The notes under the pieces are model-generated. The model made no database searches, was not told the DNA's origin, and saw nothing but the letters and a program-made list of their open reading frames with translations. Below, one piece after another: positions 19,301-26,071 of a stretch of DNA of 64,000 nt. Source of the DNA: Candidatus Poribacteria bacterium (GTDB lineage Bacteria; Poribacteria; WGA-4E; WGA-3G); NCBI GenBank assembly GCA_012267415.1, contig JAAXGN010000107.1:1-64000 (forward strand), written 5' to 3'. Position 1 is the stretch's first letter, and every line of letters starts with the position of its first letter. A program made the translations under genes and the position numbers.

Positions 19301-19337
19301 ATTCGTTTGTGATAGTCGTTTCGCGTCTATTTGGCAT
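16326..19337 (-). CDS. Single-chain restriction-modification enzyme: PD-(D/E)XK nuclease plus N6-adenine methylase
   Basis: 1003-aa protein combining nuclease and methylase, as in type IIG/IIL enzymes. The N-terminus has a PD-(D/E)XK core: D41 in ELDAIV and E55-A-K57 in GIEAKF. The methylase has motif I ADFACGTGALL (about 381-391) and motif IV NPPF (511-514), marking N6-adenine methylation; the part after about residue 640 probably holds target recognition. Residues about 208-232 are two copies of VGAISESRLP produced by an in-frame pair of palindromic repeats (18647-18707). The ATG at 19337 has only a weak AGAAG. It lies 431 bp upstream of the Argonaute ATG on the same strand. An alternative would be a type I-like M subunit with a vestigial nuclease fold. 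Confidence 0.88.
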   Translation of the reverse strand: MPNRRETTITNELVNILRHIRSGWELETAVNAFIKGNNELDAIVIEHGREPVGIEAKFDTTTNAKNLIKQAETRLVLELETEYHVVGKTLNNVMAILYPERFKTFAGRDINSQLRAADDLQYKLVNTVGDTVGHFPENGWAKGTVGDIANALHVGAMPNSQLEAAAEEMEKSINKAAYLLEDAIVDHPAIAEKIETILHQEVFSKDNSEAVGAISESRLPSAVGAISESRLPNIQTLRMAALIITDAFVFQSSLAGKTDMESVRSLRQLLPIIDYEDVIEDWNTILKVNYRPIFEDARNLVEALATDDRVVKYILKLLCEAAKDLVDTGIAQIHELAGIVFQKLITDRKYVKANYTLPESAVLLSTLVIPELPKGELPKVADFACGTGALLNGVYQRILSLYEQEGGSGREIHQKMLEENIGGVDIMPNATHLTAAALASTYADVKIGGTRIVTAPYGVMENGDYAIGSLELLDDMKLFDTEAEQVGGEENTVVKLQQTFQHDGVDIVIQNPPFTKPGTDQGSSVPKTTFQGSDRPEQDKKAMQAVLRSKASRIAHGLSGLASYFVDLADRKLKRGGTMGFILPATILTASTMQKMRDMLASEYHRVMVLTIAEAKAEAAAFSADTGMAECIVIATKGTDKTSGRGKFVCLNQRPQSLLEAMTIAKYIIRNDSTRRLEDAPNGGDIIRIGNDIVGQMLDCPLLLGEGWGASRVRSMALMQSAYSIQRGNLYLPMQTTNVEVPMCHVKDIAQVGWHPESVYGKRGPFDMIKGDTNGDGYPCLWSLNSETQRSMLVNLDSMGMPRRNTENILRKILTRNSRAHYNLYLRFNANSTIVLFTENPSVGVNRITNVAFENPLHETAFALWCNSTLGLMCHWIHSGKQQSGRGILTLNTLGTLPTLDVRELSDEALANAEAIFERLKYKRMLPVNECAHDPVRAELDRSLLTEVLGITSDNVLESMQTLREMLCAEPSIHGGKQSKCDLDAELVKLKKKGIAFPSWYSD
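18647..18707. repeat. Two REP-like palindromic repeats inside the R-M coding sequence
   Basis: GTCGCGATTCAGAGATCGCG-CCTAC (18647-18671) and GTCGCGATTCGGAGATCGCT-CCTAC (18683-18707), 36 bp apart. The same 25-bp repeat is intergenic at about 19760-19785, 25940-25965 and 34254-34278. The 36-bp period keeps the reading frame and produces a 12-residue peptide repeat. Confidence 0.85.
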
Positions 19338-19424
19338 ATATTTCTTCTGATTCTGGACATATAGATTTCTGTCTAATGAATACTAAAAGCGATTTGTTTT
19401 TTCTGTTGTTCAAACTTATCTGAT

Positions 19425-19454
19425 ATTGTATCAGAAACCATCGGAAAAAAGCAA
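19425..19454 (-). promoter_or_regulatory. Promoter for the R-M gene
   Basis: On the minus strand: TTGCTT at 19454-19449, 18-bp spacer, TACAAT at 19430-19425, about 85 bp before the ATG at 19337. Confidence 0.5.
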
Positions 19455-19514
19455 CTCCTAAGGATAGGAATTTCTCAAAGAATTTGCTTTTTTTTGTCAT
19501 ATTTTATATAATAT

Positions 19515-19669
19515 AACCTAAGTTGCTACTTATGTAGCACAATCTGTTAGATTGTGCATATTAGTACGCAAACTAACAGTTTGCGCTACGAAAACCTGCG
19601 ACATATGTATTATTCTCTATTAAAGACGGTATTTGCATGTCTAAAAACTGATAGGTAGCAACTTGGGTT
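19515..19669. repeat. Inverted-repeat element, family D copy 1
   Basis: 155-bp element with ends AACCTAAGTTGCTACTTA and ATAGGTAGCAACTTGGGTT, flanked on both sides by AATAT (19510-19514 and 19670-19674), a possible 5-bp target duplication. The interior has two hairpins, GCACAATCTGTTAGATTGTG and CGCAAACTAACAGTTTGCG. A second copy is at 30790-30941. Confidence 0.75.
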
Positions 19670-19672
19670 AAT

Positions 19673-19821
19673 ATAGTAAACTTTTGAATTAATGGGACAT
19701 TTTGAGATGTAGGAGGCCAGTTAACATGATTCTGGCCGATTTCCGACTATCACTACGTTAAGTCGCGATTCGGAGATCGCTCCTACAAGGACTTTGTATC
19801 ATTATTTTTAATGTTCACTAT
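19673..19821. repeat. Inverted-repeat element, family F copy 1
   Basis: 149-bp element with ends ATAGTAAACTTTTGAATTAA and TTTTTAATGTTCACTAT. The interior carries a GTCGCGATTCGGAGATCGCT palindrome. Further copies are at 25783-25912 and 28985-29135. Each end is preceded by T and followed by A, consistent with a TA target site. It abuts family D copy 1 directly, forming the right border of the defence module. Confidence 0.7.
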
Positions 19822-19880
19822 ACAATAGTTTGGATGGTTTTTGAGTGGTGATGTTTTCATTTAAAGTGGAAGGAAGATAG

Positions 19881-21239
19881 ATGAACAAAGACTATAAAAG
19901 TGTAATGTTTGTTATAGCCGATGATTGGAGTCGTATCGCAAAGTGCTACGGTAATGAAGTCATCAGAACGCCGCGTATTGACGAATTCGCTGAACGTGGC
20001 GTTGTTTTTGACTACGGATTCTGTACAAGTCCATCGTGTGCTGTCAGTCGTGCATGTATTCTAACAGGACAACATAGCCATACACATGGACAATATGGAC
20101 ACTGTCACGGAATTCATGGATTTAGGACACATGAAAACATGCAATCAGTGCCTAAGATTTTAAAATCGCACGGATTTGCTACTGCATGTATCGGGAAAAA
20201 GCACGTTGAACCCAAAAGTGTTTATCCTTTTGATTACGAGCCAAGTGTCAATCCAAGAAGTCCAGTATCGGTTGCTGAGAAGGTAGACGAATTCCTTTCA
20301 CAAAATGTGGATACACCCTTTTACTTACATATTGGCTGTACCTATCCGCATCGTGCTGGTAAGGGATTTGGAAATGATCGGGAGCATGCAGGTATTGAAC
20401 CAGGTTCTTATTCACCCGATGAGATTGTTGTTCCGAATTTCTTACCAGATGTCCCTGCAGTCCGTGATGACCTTGCTGACTATTACGAAAGTGTGTCCCG
20501 TTGGGATGCTGTCGTTGGTGCAGCATTAGATGCACTTGATGCTTCTGGTCGCGCAGATGAAACACTGGTTTTTGTGACGACTGACCACGCCATGCCGTTC
20601 CCTGGTGCAAAAGCATCCAGTTTTGATAGTGGACACCACTGTCCCTTACTTATTGCGAGTCCAACACAACAGAAACGCGGCATACGGAATCAAGCACTTG
20701 TTAATTGGGTTGATTTCTGTCCAACCATACTGGAATGGTGCGGTGTTGAACACCCCGGCGGAGCAGAAGTACTCCCAGGTAGGTCAATCCTCTCCGTATT
20801 AGAGGATGACAGTCCTCATCCCGGGGATGGTCAATGGGAGGAAACATACTTCTCTCACTGCTTCCACGAAGTAACCAATTACTATCCGTATCGTGTATTA
20901 CGTGGTCGTCGATATAAATATGTTCGTAATTTGGCATATCAGTTAGAAACACCCTTACCGAGTGATCTATTTCGTTCTATCTCATGGACAGCAGTGCGAA
21001 ATGACAACATACAAAAACTGGGTGAACGACAGCGAGAAGACTTTGTCCATCAAAGCCGTGAAGCTTTGTTTGATATGGAGAAGGATCCAGCTGAATCTAA
21101 TAACCTGATTGATGAACCGACATTACAAGATATAGCCAATGAAATGCGGCGTAAGGTGATTGAATTTAGACAAAAGACGAAGGACCCATGGCTTGAACAG
21201 TCGTTTCAGGAAGGGGAAACGCAGCCTTTCTTCAGGTAA
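19881..21239 (+). CDS. Sulfatase of the heparan N-sulfatase (sulfamidase) type with altered active-site motif
   Basis: 452-aa type I sulfatase, by similarity of order and motifs close to N-sulfoglucosamine sulfohydrolases: ADDWS metal-binding aspartates (14-15), IGKKHVEPKSVYPFDY, YPHRAGKG, FVTTDHAMPFPGAK, HEVTNYYPYRVLRGRRYKYV, and a C-terminal DPWLEQ. The formylglycine site reads C53-A-V-S-R57 followed by ACILTG; the usual consensus is C-x-P-S-R, so the proline is replaced by valine. No signal peptide is visible, suggesting a cytoplasmic enzyme. The ATG follows GGAAGGAAGATAG. Likely role: desulfation of sulfated glycans. No maturation enzyme gene is in the window. Confidence 0.85.
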   Translation: MNKDYKSVMFVIADDWSRIAKCYGNEVIRTPRIDEFAERGVVFDYGFCTSPSCAVSRACILTGQHSHTHGQYGHCHGIHGFRTHENMQSVPKILKSHGFATACIGKKHVEPKSVYPFDYEPSVNPRSPVSVAEKVDEFLSQNVDTPFYLHIGCTYPHRAGKGFGNDREHAGIEPGSYSPDEIVVPNFLPDVPAVRDDLADYYESVSRWDAVVGAALDALDASGRADETLVFVTTDHAMPFPGAKASSFDSGHHCPLLIASPTQQKRGIRNQALVNWVDFCPTILEWCGVEHPGGAEVLPGRSILSVLEDDSPHPGDGQWEETYFSHCFHEVTNYYPYRVLRGRRYKYVRNLAYQLETPLPSDLFRSISWTAVRNDNIQKLGERQREDFVHQSREALFDMEKDPAESNNLIDEPTLQDIANEMRRKVIEFRQKTKDPWLEQSFQEGETQPFFR

Positions 21240-21362
21240 TTTCACTATTTCACATATTATCCCGTTTGTAGTAGGGCAATTCATTGCCCGTTCTTATGCG
21301 TAATTTCACTATTTCACATATTATCCGTTTGTAGTAGGGCAATTCATTGCCCGTTCTTATGT
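21237..21362. repeat. Tandem duplication of a ~62-bp unit with a GGGCAATTCATTGCCC palindrome
   Basis: Two nearly identical units, TAATTTCACTATTTCACATA... at 21237-21299 and 21301-21362, each with GTAGTAGGGCAATTCATTGC-CCGTTCTTATG. The first unit begins with the sulfatase stop codon itself. The only clear difference is one C (CCCG against CCG). A degenerate relative is at about 27068-27095. Confidence 0.85.
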
Positions 21363-21396
21363 TTTATCAAAACAATTTTCTATCCATAGATAACAA

Positions 21397-22389
21397 ATGC
21401 AAAACTACGATTTAGATGCGATGAATGCCCGCATCCAAGAAGATAGCAGCAAAATACAGCAGATTTTGAATGAGGCGGGTAAAATCATCGTTGGTCAACG
21501 CACGTTACTTGAACGTTTGGTTATCGGTTTACTTTGCAATGGACACATTCTATTAGAAGGTGTACCCGGTCTTGCAAAGACAACAGCTATTGATGTATTG
21601 GCAAGAACGATTGATGCATCATTCCAACGGATTCAATTCACACCTGATCTGCTTCCAGCGGATCTGATCGGTACGTTAATATACGATCAGCAGAAAGCGG
21701 AGTTTTATACTAATTTAGGTCCTATTTTCGCAAACGTTGTGCTTGCTGATGAGATAAACCGGGCACCGGCGAAAGTACAAAGTGCCCTGCTTGAAGCGAT
21801 GCAAGAACGACAGGTGACGATCGGTGATACTACGCACGCACTTGATGATCCGTTTCTTGTCTTAGCAACACAGAATCCGATTGAGCATGAAGGGACTTAT
21901 CCGTTACCTGAAGCACAAGTTGACAGGTTTATGCTTAAGGTGAAGGTCAACTATCCATCGCGTACTGAGGAGTTGCAGATTCTGCGGCGTATGACAGTTG
22001 AAAAGATTCCTAAAGTCAAAAAGGTGATCTCGTGTGAAGATGTTATCAGGTTCCGTGAGCTGACGCGTGAGATATATATGGCGGAGCCGTTGGAAAATTA
22101 TATTGTTGATCTCGTCTGTGCGACCCGTTCTCCAGATGCATATCAGTTAGAGGACTTAAGCACATTGATTGAATACGGTGCTTCCCCGCGTGCTACGATA
22201 TTTCTTGCACTTGCTGCGAGAGCGCATGCTTTCCTGTCGGAACGTGGCTATGTTACACCGGAAGATATTCAGGCAATTGGCATGGATGTTTTGCGACATC
22301 GTGTCATTCTGAGTTATGAAGCAGAAGCGGAAGGTATTGATACAGAAAGCATTATTAAGCAACTGTTTTCAAAAATTGAAGTGCCTTAG
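21397..22389 (+). CDS. MoxR-family AAA+ ATPase
   Basis: 330-aa AAA+ chaperone-like ATPase of the MoxR group. Visible motifs: Walker A GVPGLAKTT (about residue 50), Walker B VVLADEINRAPAK, sensor 1 LATQNPIEHEGTYPLPEAQVDRF, and the C-terminal AAA lid. These proteins usually act with a DUF58 protein and von Willebrand A-domain proteins to assemble or activate a client complex, but none of those genes is next to it here: a sulfatase lies upstream and a convergent PA14 gene downstream. The Shine-Dalgarno is weak. Confidence 0.93.
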   Translation: MQNYDLDAMNARIQEDSSKIQQILNEAGKIIVGQRTLLERLVIGLLCNGHILLEGVPGLAKTTAIDVLARTIDASFQRIQFTPDLLPADLIGTLIYDQQKAEFYTNLGPIFANVVLADEINRAPAKVQSALLEAMQERQVTIGDTTHALDDPFLVLATQNPIEHEGTYPLPEAQVDRFMLKVKVNYPSRTEELQILRRMTVEKIPKVKKVISCEDVIRFRELTREIYMAEPLENYIVDLVCATRSPDAYQLEDLSTLIEYGASPRATIFLALAARAHAFLSERGYVTPEDIQAIGMDVLRHRVILSYEAEAEGIDTESIIKQLFSKIEVP

Positions 22390-22486
22390 ATTCTGCCGAA
22401 AAATAGAGGATATGCAAGGATATTGTACTGTTTTTATTTCTTGCCCTATTCCCTAATTTGAGTGGGGTTTTGAGTCCCTTACGGTT

Positions 22487-23608
22487 TCATTTTTCCATCT
22501 TTTTGATATACTGATTTATTTTTTTTAGTTCATCTGAATTGTCCGGATTACTGGGATGGAAGATAACTTCGGGTGGTACAATCTGTCTTGGATGGTTTGG
22601 TGGTTTATAGTACCACTGGAGTGAAAGTTCGTGCGCGGGTCCTTGGAAATAGTGTATTTCAACAGGGTGAAAACCTGCACGAAGCGTGATATGTGCACTG
22701 CTACTTTGAGTAGGATGGAGACCGTCGTTATCAACAACCAATTTTCCATTTATAAATAACTTTGATCCATCATCAGAGCTCAACTCAAACATATAATTAC
22801 CGGGTGTATCCACCGCTAATTTTCCGTGGAAATGTACTGCGAAATATTCAAATACGTTCTGTTTCTGTGGTGTGGGAAAACCCTCAGTATAATGTCTTCG
22901 AGCTACATCCAAATTAGCCGCTGCAAAGGTATATAGAGGCGTCATCTGCTCAAAATTAGGCATATAACGAAATGTTTCATCAGGAACGTAGACCTTACCT
23001 ATTAATCCGTGTCCAGGCTTTACGTCATTGTCAAAGATACCGAGCCCTCCGACAACCTCATCTGGAACTACCGAACCGAGGTCTGCAACACCCGTTACGC
23101 TTGACAGTCCTCTGCCTATACCGCTGCCACGTCCGATGCCTGTGACGCCACGCCCAGGACCAGGAACGTTACCTCCTGCTCCACGTTTGGATAAACTTAT
23201 GCCTTCGCTGTCCGTTCCACTGCCGCGATCTACATCGGGTGTGTTCAATTTGCTGTCTGCTAAAAGCGATTGCTGTGCCGGTGCAAGACGAGTGTCTGTG
23301 AATACAGGCGGTGGTTCTAATCGGGGTGTGTTGGTGACGATTGGTAACGTCCCACGTGCTGCGGGTAATTTTTTGACAGATATCGCAGGTTTTATTGGTT
23401 TGCTGACTTTTTCTATTTCTTTCTTTTTTACCATTTGACGCTGTGGCGGGGGCAGAATGTCAAGATGCACTATGTCCGCGATCTGTTCAGGTGGCGGTTT
23501 GACAAAATAGAATATCAACGCAAATCCTATTACATGGATAATAACTGAGACTATCAGTGATTGTTTTCTATGTCTTCGACGTAACGCTTGTTTCAAAAAT
23601 CTGTTCAT
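22487..23608 (-). CDS. PA14-domain protein with TonB-like N-terminus
   Basis: 373-aa membrane-anchored protein. Residues about 15-37 (SLIVSVIIHVIGFALIFYFV) form one transmembrane helix after a basic start, followed by a Pro/Lys-rich stretch (PPPQRQMVKKKEIEKVSKPI), the layout of TonB-type energy transducers. A Gly-rich linker (GPGRGVTGIGRGSGIGRGLS) follows, then a C-terminal PA14 domain at about 205-345 with SSDDGSKLFINGKLVVDN and AGFHPVEIHYFQG. PA14 domains bind carbohydrate in adhesins and glycosidases. AAGGAAA precedes the ATG. I infer an envelope protein that spans the periplasm and binds glycans; a TonB C-terminal domain is absent. Confidence 0.8.
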   Translation of the reverse strand: MNRFLKQALRRRHRKQSLIVSVIIHVIGFALIFYFVKPPPEQIADIVHLDILPPPQRQMVKKKEIEKVSKPIKPAISVKKLPAARGTLPIVTNTPRLEPPPVFTDTRLAPAQQSLLADSKLNTPDVDRGSGTDSEGISLSKRGAGGNVPGPGRGVTGIGRGSGIGRGLSSVTGVADLGSVVPDEVVGGLGIFDNDVKPGHGLIGKVYVPDETFRYMPNFEQMTPLYTFAAANLDVARRHYTEGFPTPQKQNVFEYFAVHFHGKLAVDTPGNYMFELSSDDGSKLFINGKLVVDNDGLHPTQSSSAHITLRAGFHPVEIHYFQGPAHELSLQWYYKPPNHPRQIVPPEVIFHPSNPDNSDELKKINQYIKKMEK

Positions 23609-23649
23609 ATAGTTTCCTTACAACAAATGTCAAGTCTACTAGTCCTGTG

Positions 23650-23881
23650 GGGTGTGTAATGTTGTTGTCCCCTTTTGTCAGAATCGAGGATTTCACCAAA
23701 AGGCAATGACAATATCATTCACAAACATAATATAACACATATACCTAAAGTCGTCAATTTTAATTTCAAAGGCAATAACACTGAGATGTGCAAGAACCCT
23801 TTCCGACCCCATCTGTGTAACTGGCGTATCCTCCGCATAATCCGCGACTCTGACTAAAAAGGTGGTAATAACTTTACCCCC
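23650..23881. repeat. Family A inverted-repeat element, copy 5
   Basis: 232-bp element between divergent genes. Left end GGGTGTGTAATGTTGTTGTC, right end GGTGGTAATAACTTTACCCC (decayed). The right half (ATCTGTGTAACTGGCGTAT, CGCGACTCTGAC) matches 6613-6694. The right end is followed 14 bp later by TTGACA of the next promoter. Confidence 0.65.
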
Positions 23882-23895
23882 TCAAAAAACATTCC

Positions 23896-23923
23896 TTGAC
23901 ATAACTCTGTATTTTTGTTAGAT
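23896..23923 (+). promoter_or_regulatory. Promoter for the Gfo/Idh oxidoreductase
   Basis: TTGACA at 23896-23901, 16 bp, TTAGAT at 23918-23923 preceded by TG, about 33 bp before the GTG start. Confidence 0.5.
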
Positions 23924-23956
23924 TATAAAGTGAAGAAAGATTTAGGAGTAAGATGA

Positions 23957-24994
23957 GTGGCATCAGAAAAGATCCGCGTCGGTATCATCGGTGCAGGAAG
24001 AAACACAAAATCGAGACATATCCCAGGATTACAAGCAATTGAGGGGGTTGAGATCATCGGTGTTTGTAATCGAAGTCGAGAATCCTCACAAAGTGTGGCT
24101 GACGAGTTCGGTATTTCAAAGATCTACGACAACTGGCAAGATGTAATTAAAGACAGTGACACAGATGCGATTGTCATCGGCACGTGGCCCTATATGCACT
24201 GTCGTACGACAGTCGCAGCCCTAATGGCAAATAAACACGTCATGTGTGAAGCAAGGATGGCAATGAACGCACGAGAAGCACATCTGATGCGTATGTTAGC
24301 ACGGCAGAAAACACATCTCACTGCACAGATAGTCCCCTCTCCGATGACGTTACGCGTTGATAATACGATCAAGCGACTCATCGCTGACGGTTATCTCGGT
24401 GATGTCTTAGCAGTTGAGGTCAGAGCAGGGGGTGCATTTTTAGATGCTGATTCACCGCTGCAGTGGCGTCAAAATTTGGATCTCAGCGGGATGAACATCA
24501 TGAGTATGGGAATATGGTACGAAGCATTGATGCGGTGGGTTGGAGAAGCAACACGGATCATCGCTATGGGGAAAACATTCGTCAAAATGCGTCCTGATGC
24601 TGATGGCATTATGCGACCTGTCCGAATCCCTGAACACATTGATATCATGGGTGACCTTGCTTGTGGTGCACAACTTCACATGCAAGTCTCTGCTGTTACA
24701 GGATTGGCAGGTGCACCAGAAGCTCTTATTTTTGGCAGTCAAGGGACGGTACGGTTTTCAGGAAACAGACTCTTCGGTGGACAAAGAGAAGATAACGAAC
24801 TACAAGAGATAGATATACCTTCAGCAGAGGAAGGGGGTTGGAGAGTGGAAGAGGAGTTCGTTAATGCTATCCGTGGTAAGGAAACGATAACACATACTGA
24901 CTTTGAGACGGGTGTAAAATATATGGAGTTCACCGAGGCGGTTACACGTAGTATGTCATCTAACTCTGCGGTTTCTTTGCCACTTCAAATGTAG
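23957..24994 (+). CDS. Gfo/Idh/MocA-family NAD(P)-dependent oxidoreductase
   Basis: 345-aa sugar or cyclitol dehydrogenase-type protein. The N-terminal Rossmann fold reads IRVGIIGAGRNTKSRHIPGL, followed by the family's VCNRSRESSQSVADEFGI and the KHVMCEARMAMNAREA segment, where the usual catalytic EKP motif is replaced by EARM; several divergent members show this. The C-terminal alpha/beta domain follows. The start codon is GTG at 23957 with AGGAG at 23944-23948; the overlapping ATG at 23953 is in another frame. Substrate unknown. Monocistronic by context. Confidence 0.88.
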   Translation: MASEKIRVGIIGAGRNTKSRHIPGLQAIEGVEIIGVCNRSRESSQSVADEFGISKIYDNWQDVIKDSDTDAIVIGTWPYMHCRTTVAALMANKHVMCEARMAMNAREAHLMRMLARQKTHLTAQIVPSPMTLRVDNTIKRLIADGYLGDVLAVEVRAGGAFLDADSPLQWRQNLDLSGMNIMSMGIWYEALMRWVGEATRIIAMGKTFVKMRPDADGIMRPVRIPEHIDIMGDLACGAQLHMQVSAVTGLAGAPEALIFGSQGTVRFSGNRLFGGQREDNELQEIDIPSAEEGGWRVEEEFVNAIRGKETITHTDFETGVKYMEFTEAVTRSMSSNSAVSLPLQM

Positions 24995-25059
24995 GAGCGT
25001 AGATAGATACATTAATTTATGCTATATGGTGAAATATAAGATTTGTTGACACCTCTTCT

Positions 25060-25137
25060 GTAGGAGGGAACTCCGATTCCCGACTATCAAGTGTTCAGTC
25101 GGGAATCGGTCATGTTTATATTAGCTGGCCTCCTACA
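25060..25137. repeat. REP-like hairpin after the oxidoreductase gene
   Basis: GTAGGAGGGAACTCCGATTC-CCGACTA is followed by an imperfect complementary arm (TCGGGAATCGG ... CCTCCTAC). The same repeat type is at 34215-34240 and 37852-37913. Confidence 0.6.
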
Positions 25138-25185
25138 GAAAAAATGTCTAATTAATCACATATTCTATTAAAAGATGGAGCAAAA

Positions 25186-25764
25186 TTGACATTAGAAGAA
25201 CTATTTGATCTTTGTAAAGACCTTGAATTCCGTCAAGCCAAGTTATATGCCTCATTCTCACTGATCCTAGGCGATGTTGATGAACGGATAGCGAAGTTTT
25301 GGGAACGCATGAGTGCTGAGGAGTGGCAGCATTACATACTTGTAGATTTCGGACGCACTGTGTGTATGGAAGTATTCGGTATGGATACACCTTTACATCA
25401 AGGAGACCCAACGGAAACTTCTTCACTGATCGCACCGATTCCAGACATTTCTGTTCAAAGGATTACGGATGCTTTGGACTTCCACGAAACAAGGATAGAA
25501 TCTGGGAGAATTTCATTAGACGAGGCATTTGAAATTGCTATCGCGATTGAGGGAAGTGAAGCGGATACGATTTATATGTACTTACTCTCGATTATTAGAC
25601 AGGCCATTAAAGAGAGTGATCGTCCATTCCTTATGAATCGCATCGTCCAAGTTGAGCGGGATATGGAATCCCATGTAGATGGACTCGTGAAAGCGACATT
25701 GAGATTCGCTAAAGATACCTCCCTAATCCGTAAAGCACACCGCTTACAAGAGGAACACACTTAA
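25186..25764 (+). CDS. Ferritin-like (rubrerythrin-type) helical protein
   Basis: 192-aa, mainly helical protein. It has a spaced set of possible di-iron ligands in four helices: E14 in DLEFRQAKLYAS, E45..H49 in SAEEWQHY, E in DEAFEIAIAIEGSEADTIY, and E..H in VERDMESHVDGL, the layout of ferritin/rubrerythrin-like domains. No C-terminal rubredoxin zinc site is present. The start codon is TTG at 25186 with GGAG at 25177-25180. The assignment rests on ligand spacing read by eye; oxidative-stress or iron handling is an inference from the fold. Confidence 0.6.
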   Translation: MTLEELFDLCKDLEFRQAKLYASFSLILGDVDERIAKFWERMSAEEWQHYILVDFGRTVCMEVFGMDTPLHQGDPTETSSLIAPIPDISVQRITDALDFHETRIESGRISLDEAFEIAIAIEGSEADTIYMYLLSIIRQAIKESDRPFLMNRIVQVERDMESHVDGLVKATLRFAKDTSLIRKAHRLQEEHT

Positions 25765-25782
25765 TGGATTAGGATTGTTGTT

Positions 25783-25912
25783 ATAGTAAAGTTAAAAATA
25801 ATGAGACATTTCATCCATACAACGATGACGAAGACCCCACGTAGGGGCGAGGTCACCTCGCCTGTTGTGGAGTGTTACTGTGGGGTGTTACATTAATTCT
25901 AAAGTTCACTAT
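25783..25912. repeat. Inverted-repeat element, family F copy 2
   Basis: 130-bp element, ends ATAGTAAAGTTAAAAATAAT and TTAATTCTAAAGTTCACTAT, with interior palindrome GGGGCGAGGTCACCTCGCC. Matches 28985-29135 closely. Confidence 0.7.
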
Positions 25913-25915
25913 TAG

Positions 25916-26071
25916 TGCTTAGTCAACATAATATTGTAGGTCGCGATTCGGAGATCGCTCCTACAGAACATCGCTCATTGTAGGCGGTGAATGCCTAAAT
26001 GGCATTCATACCGTTGATTTGAACTCCGATTCCCGACTATTTTATGCCATCAAATAACACTTGACTAAGCA
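25916..26071. repeat. Inverted-repeat element next to the zinc-exporter gene
   Basis: Ends TGCTTAGTCAA (25916-25926) and TTGACTAAGCA (26061-26071) are perfect inverted copies. Inside are GTCGCGATTCGGAGATCGCT (a REP-like palindrome) and AACTCCGATTCCCGACTA. The right end touches the stop codon of the following minus-strand gene. Confidence 0.65.

Noticed and set aside
23628-23633. TTGACA as -35 of a promoter for the PA14 gene
   Set aside because: A -10 at the right distance would overlap the start codon; no acceptable match was found.
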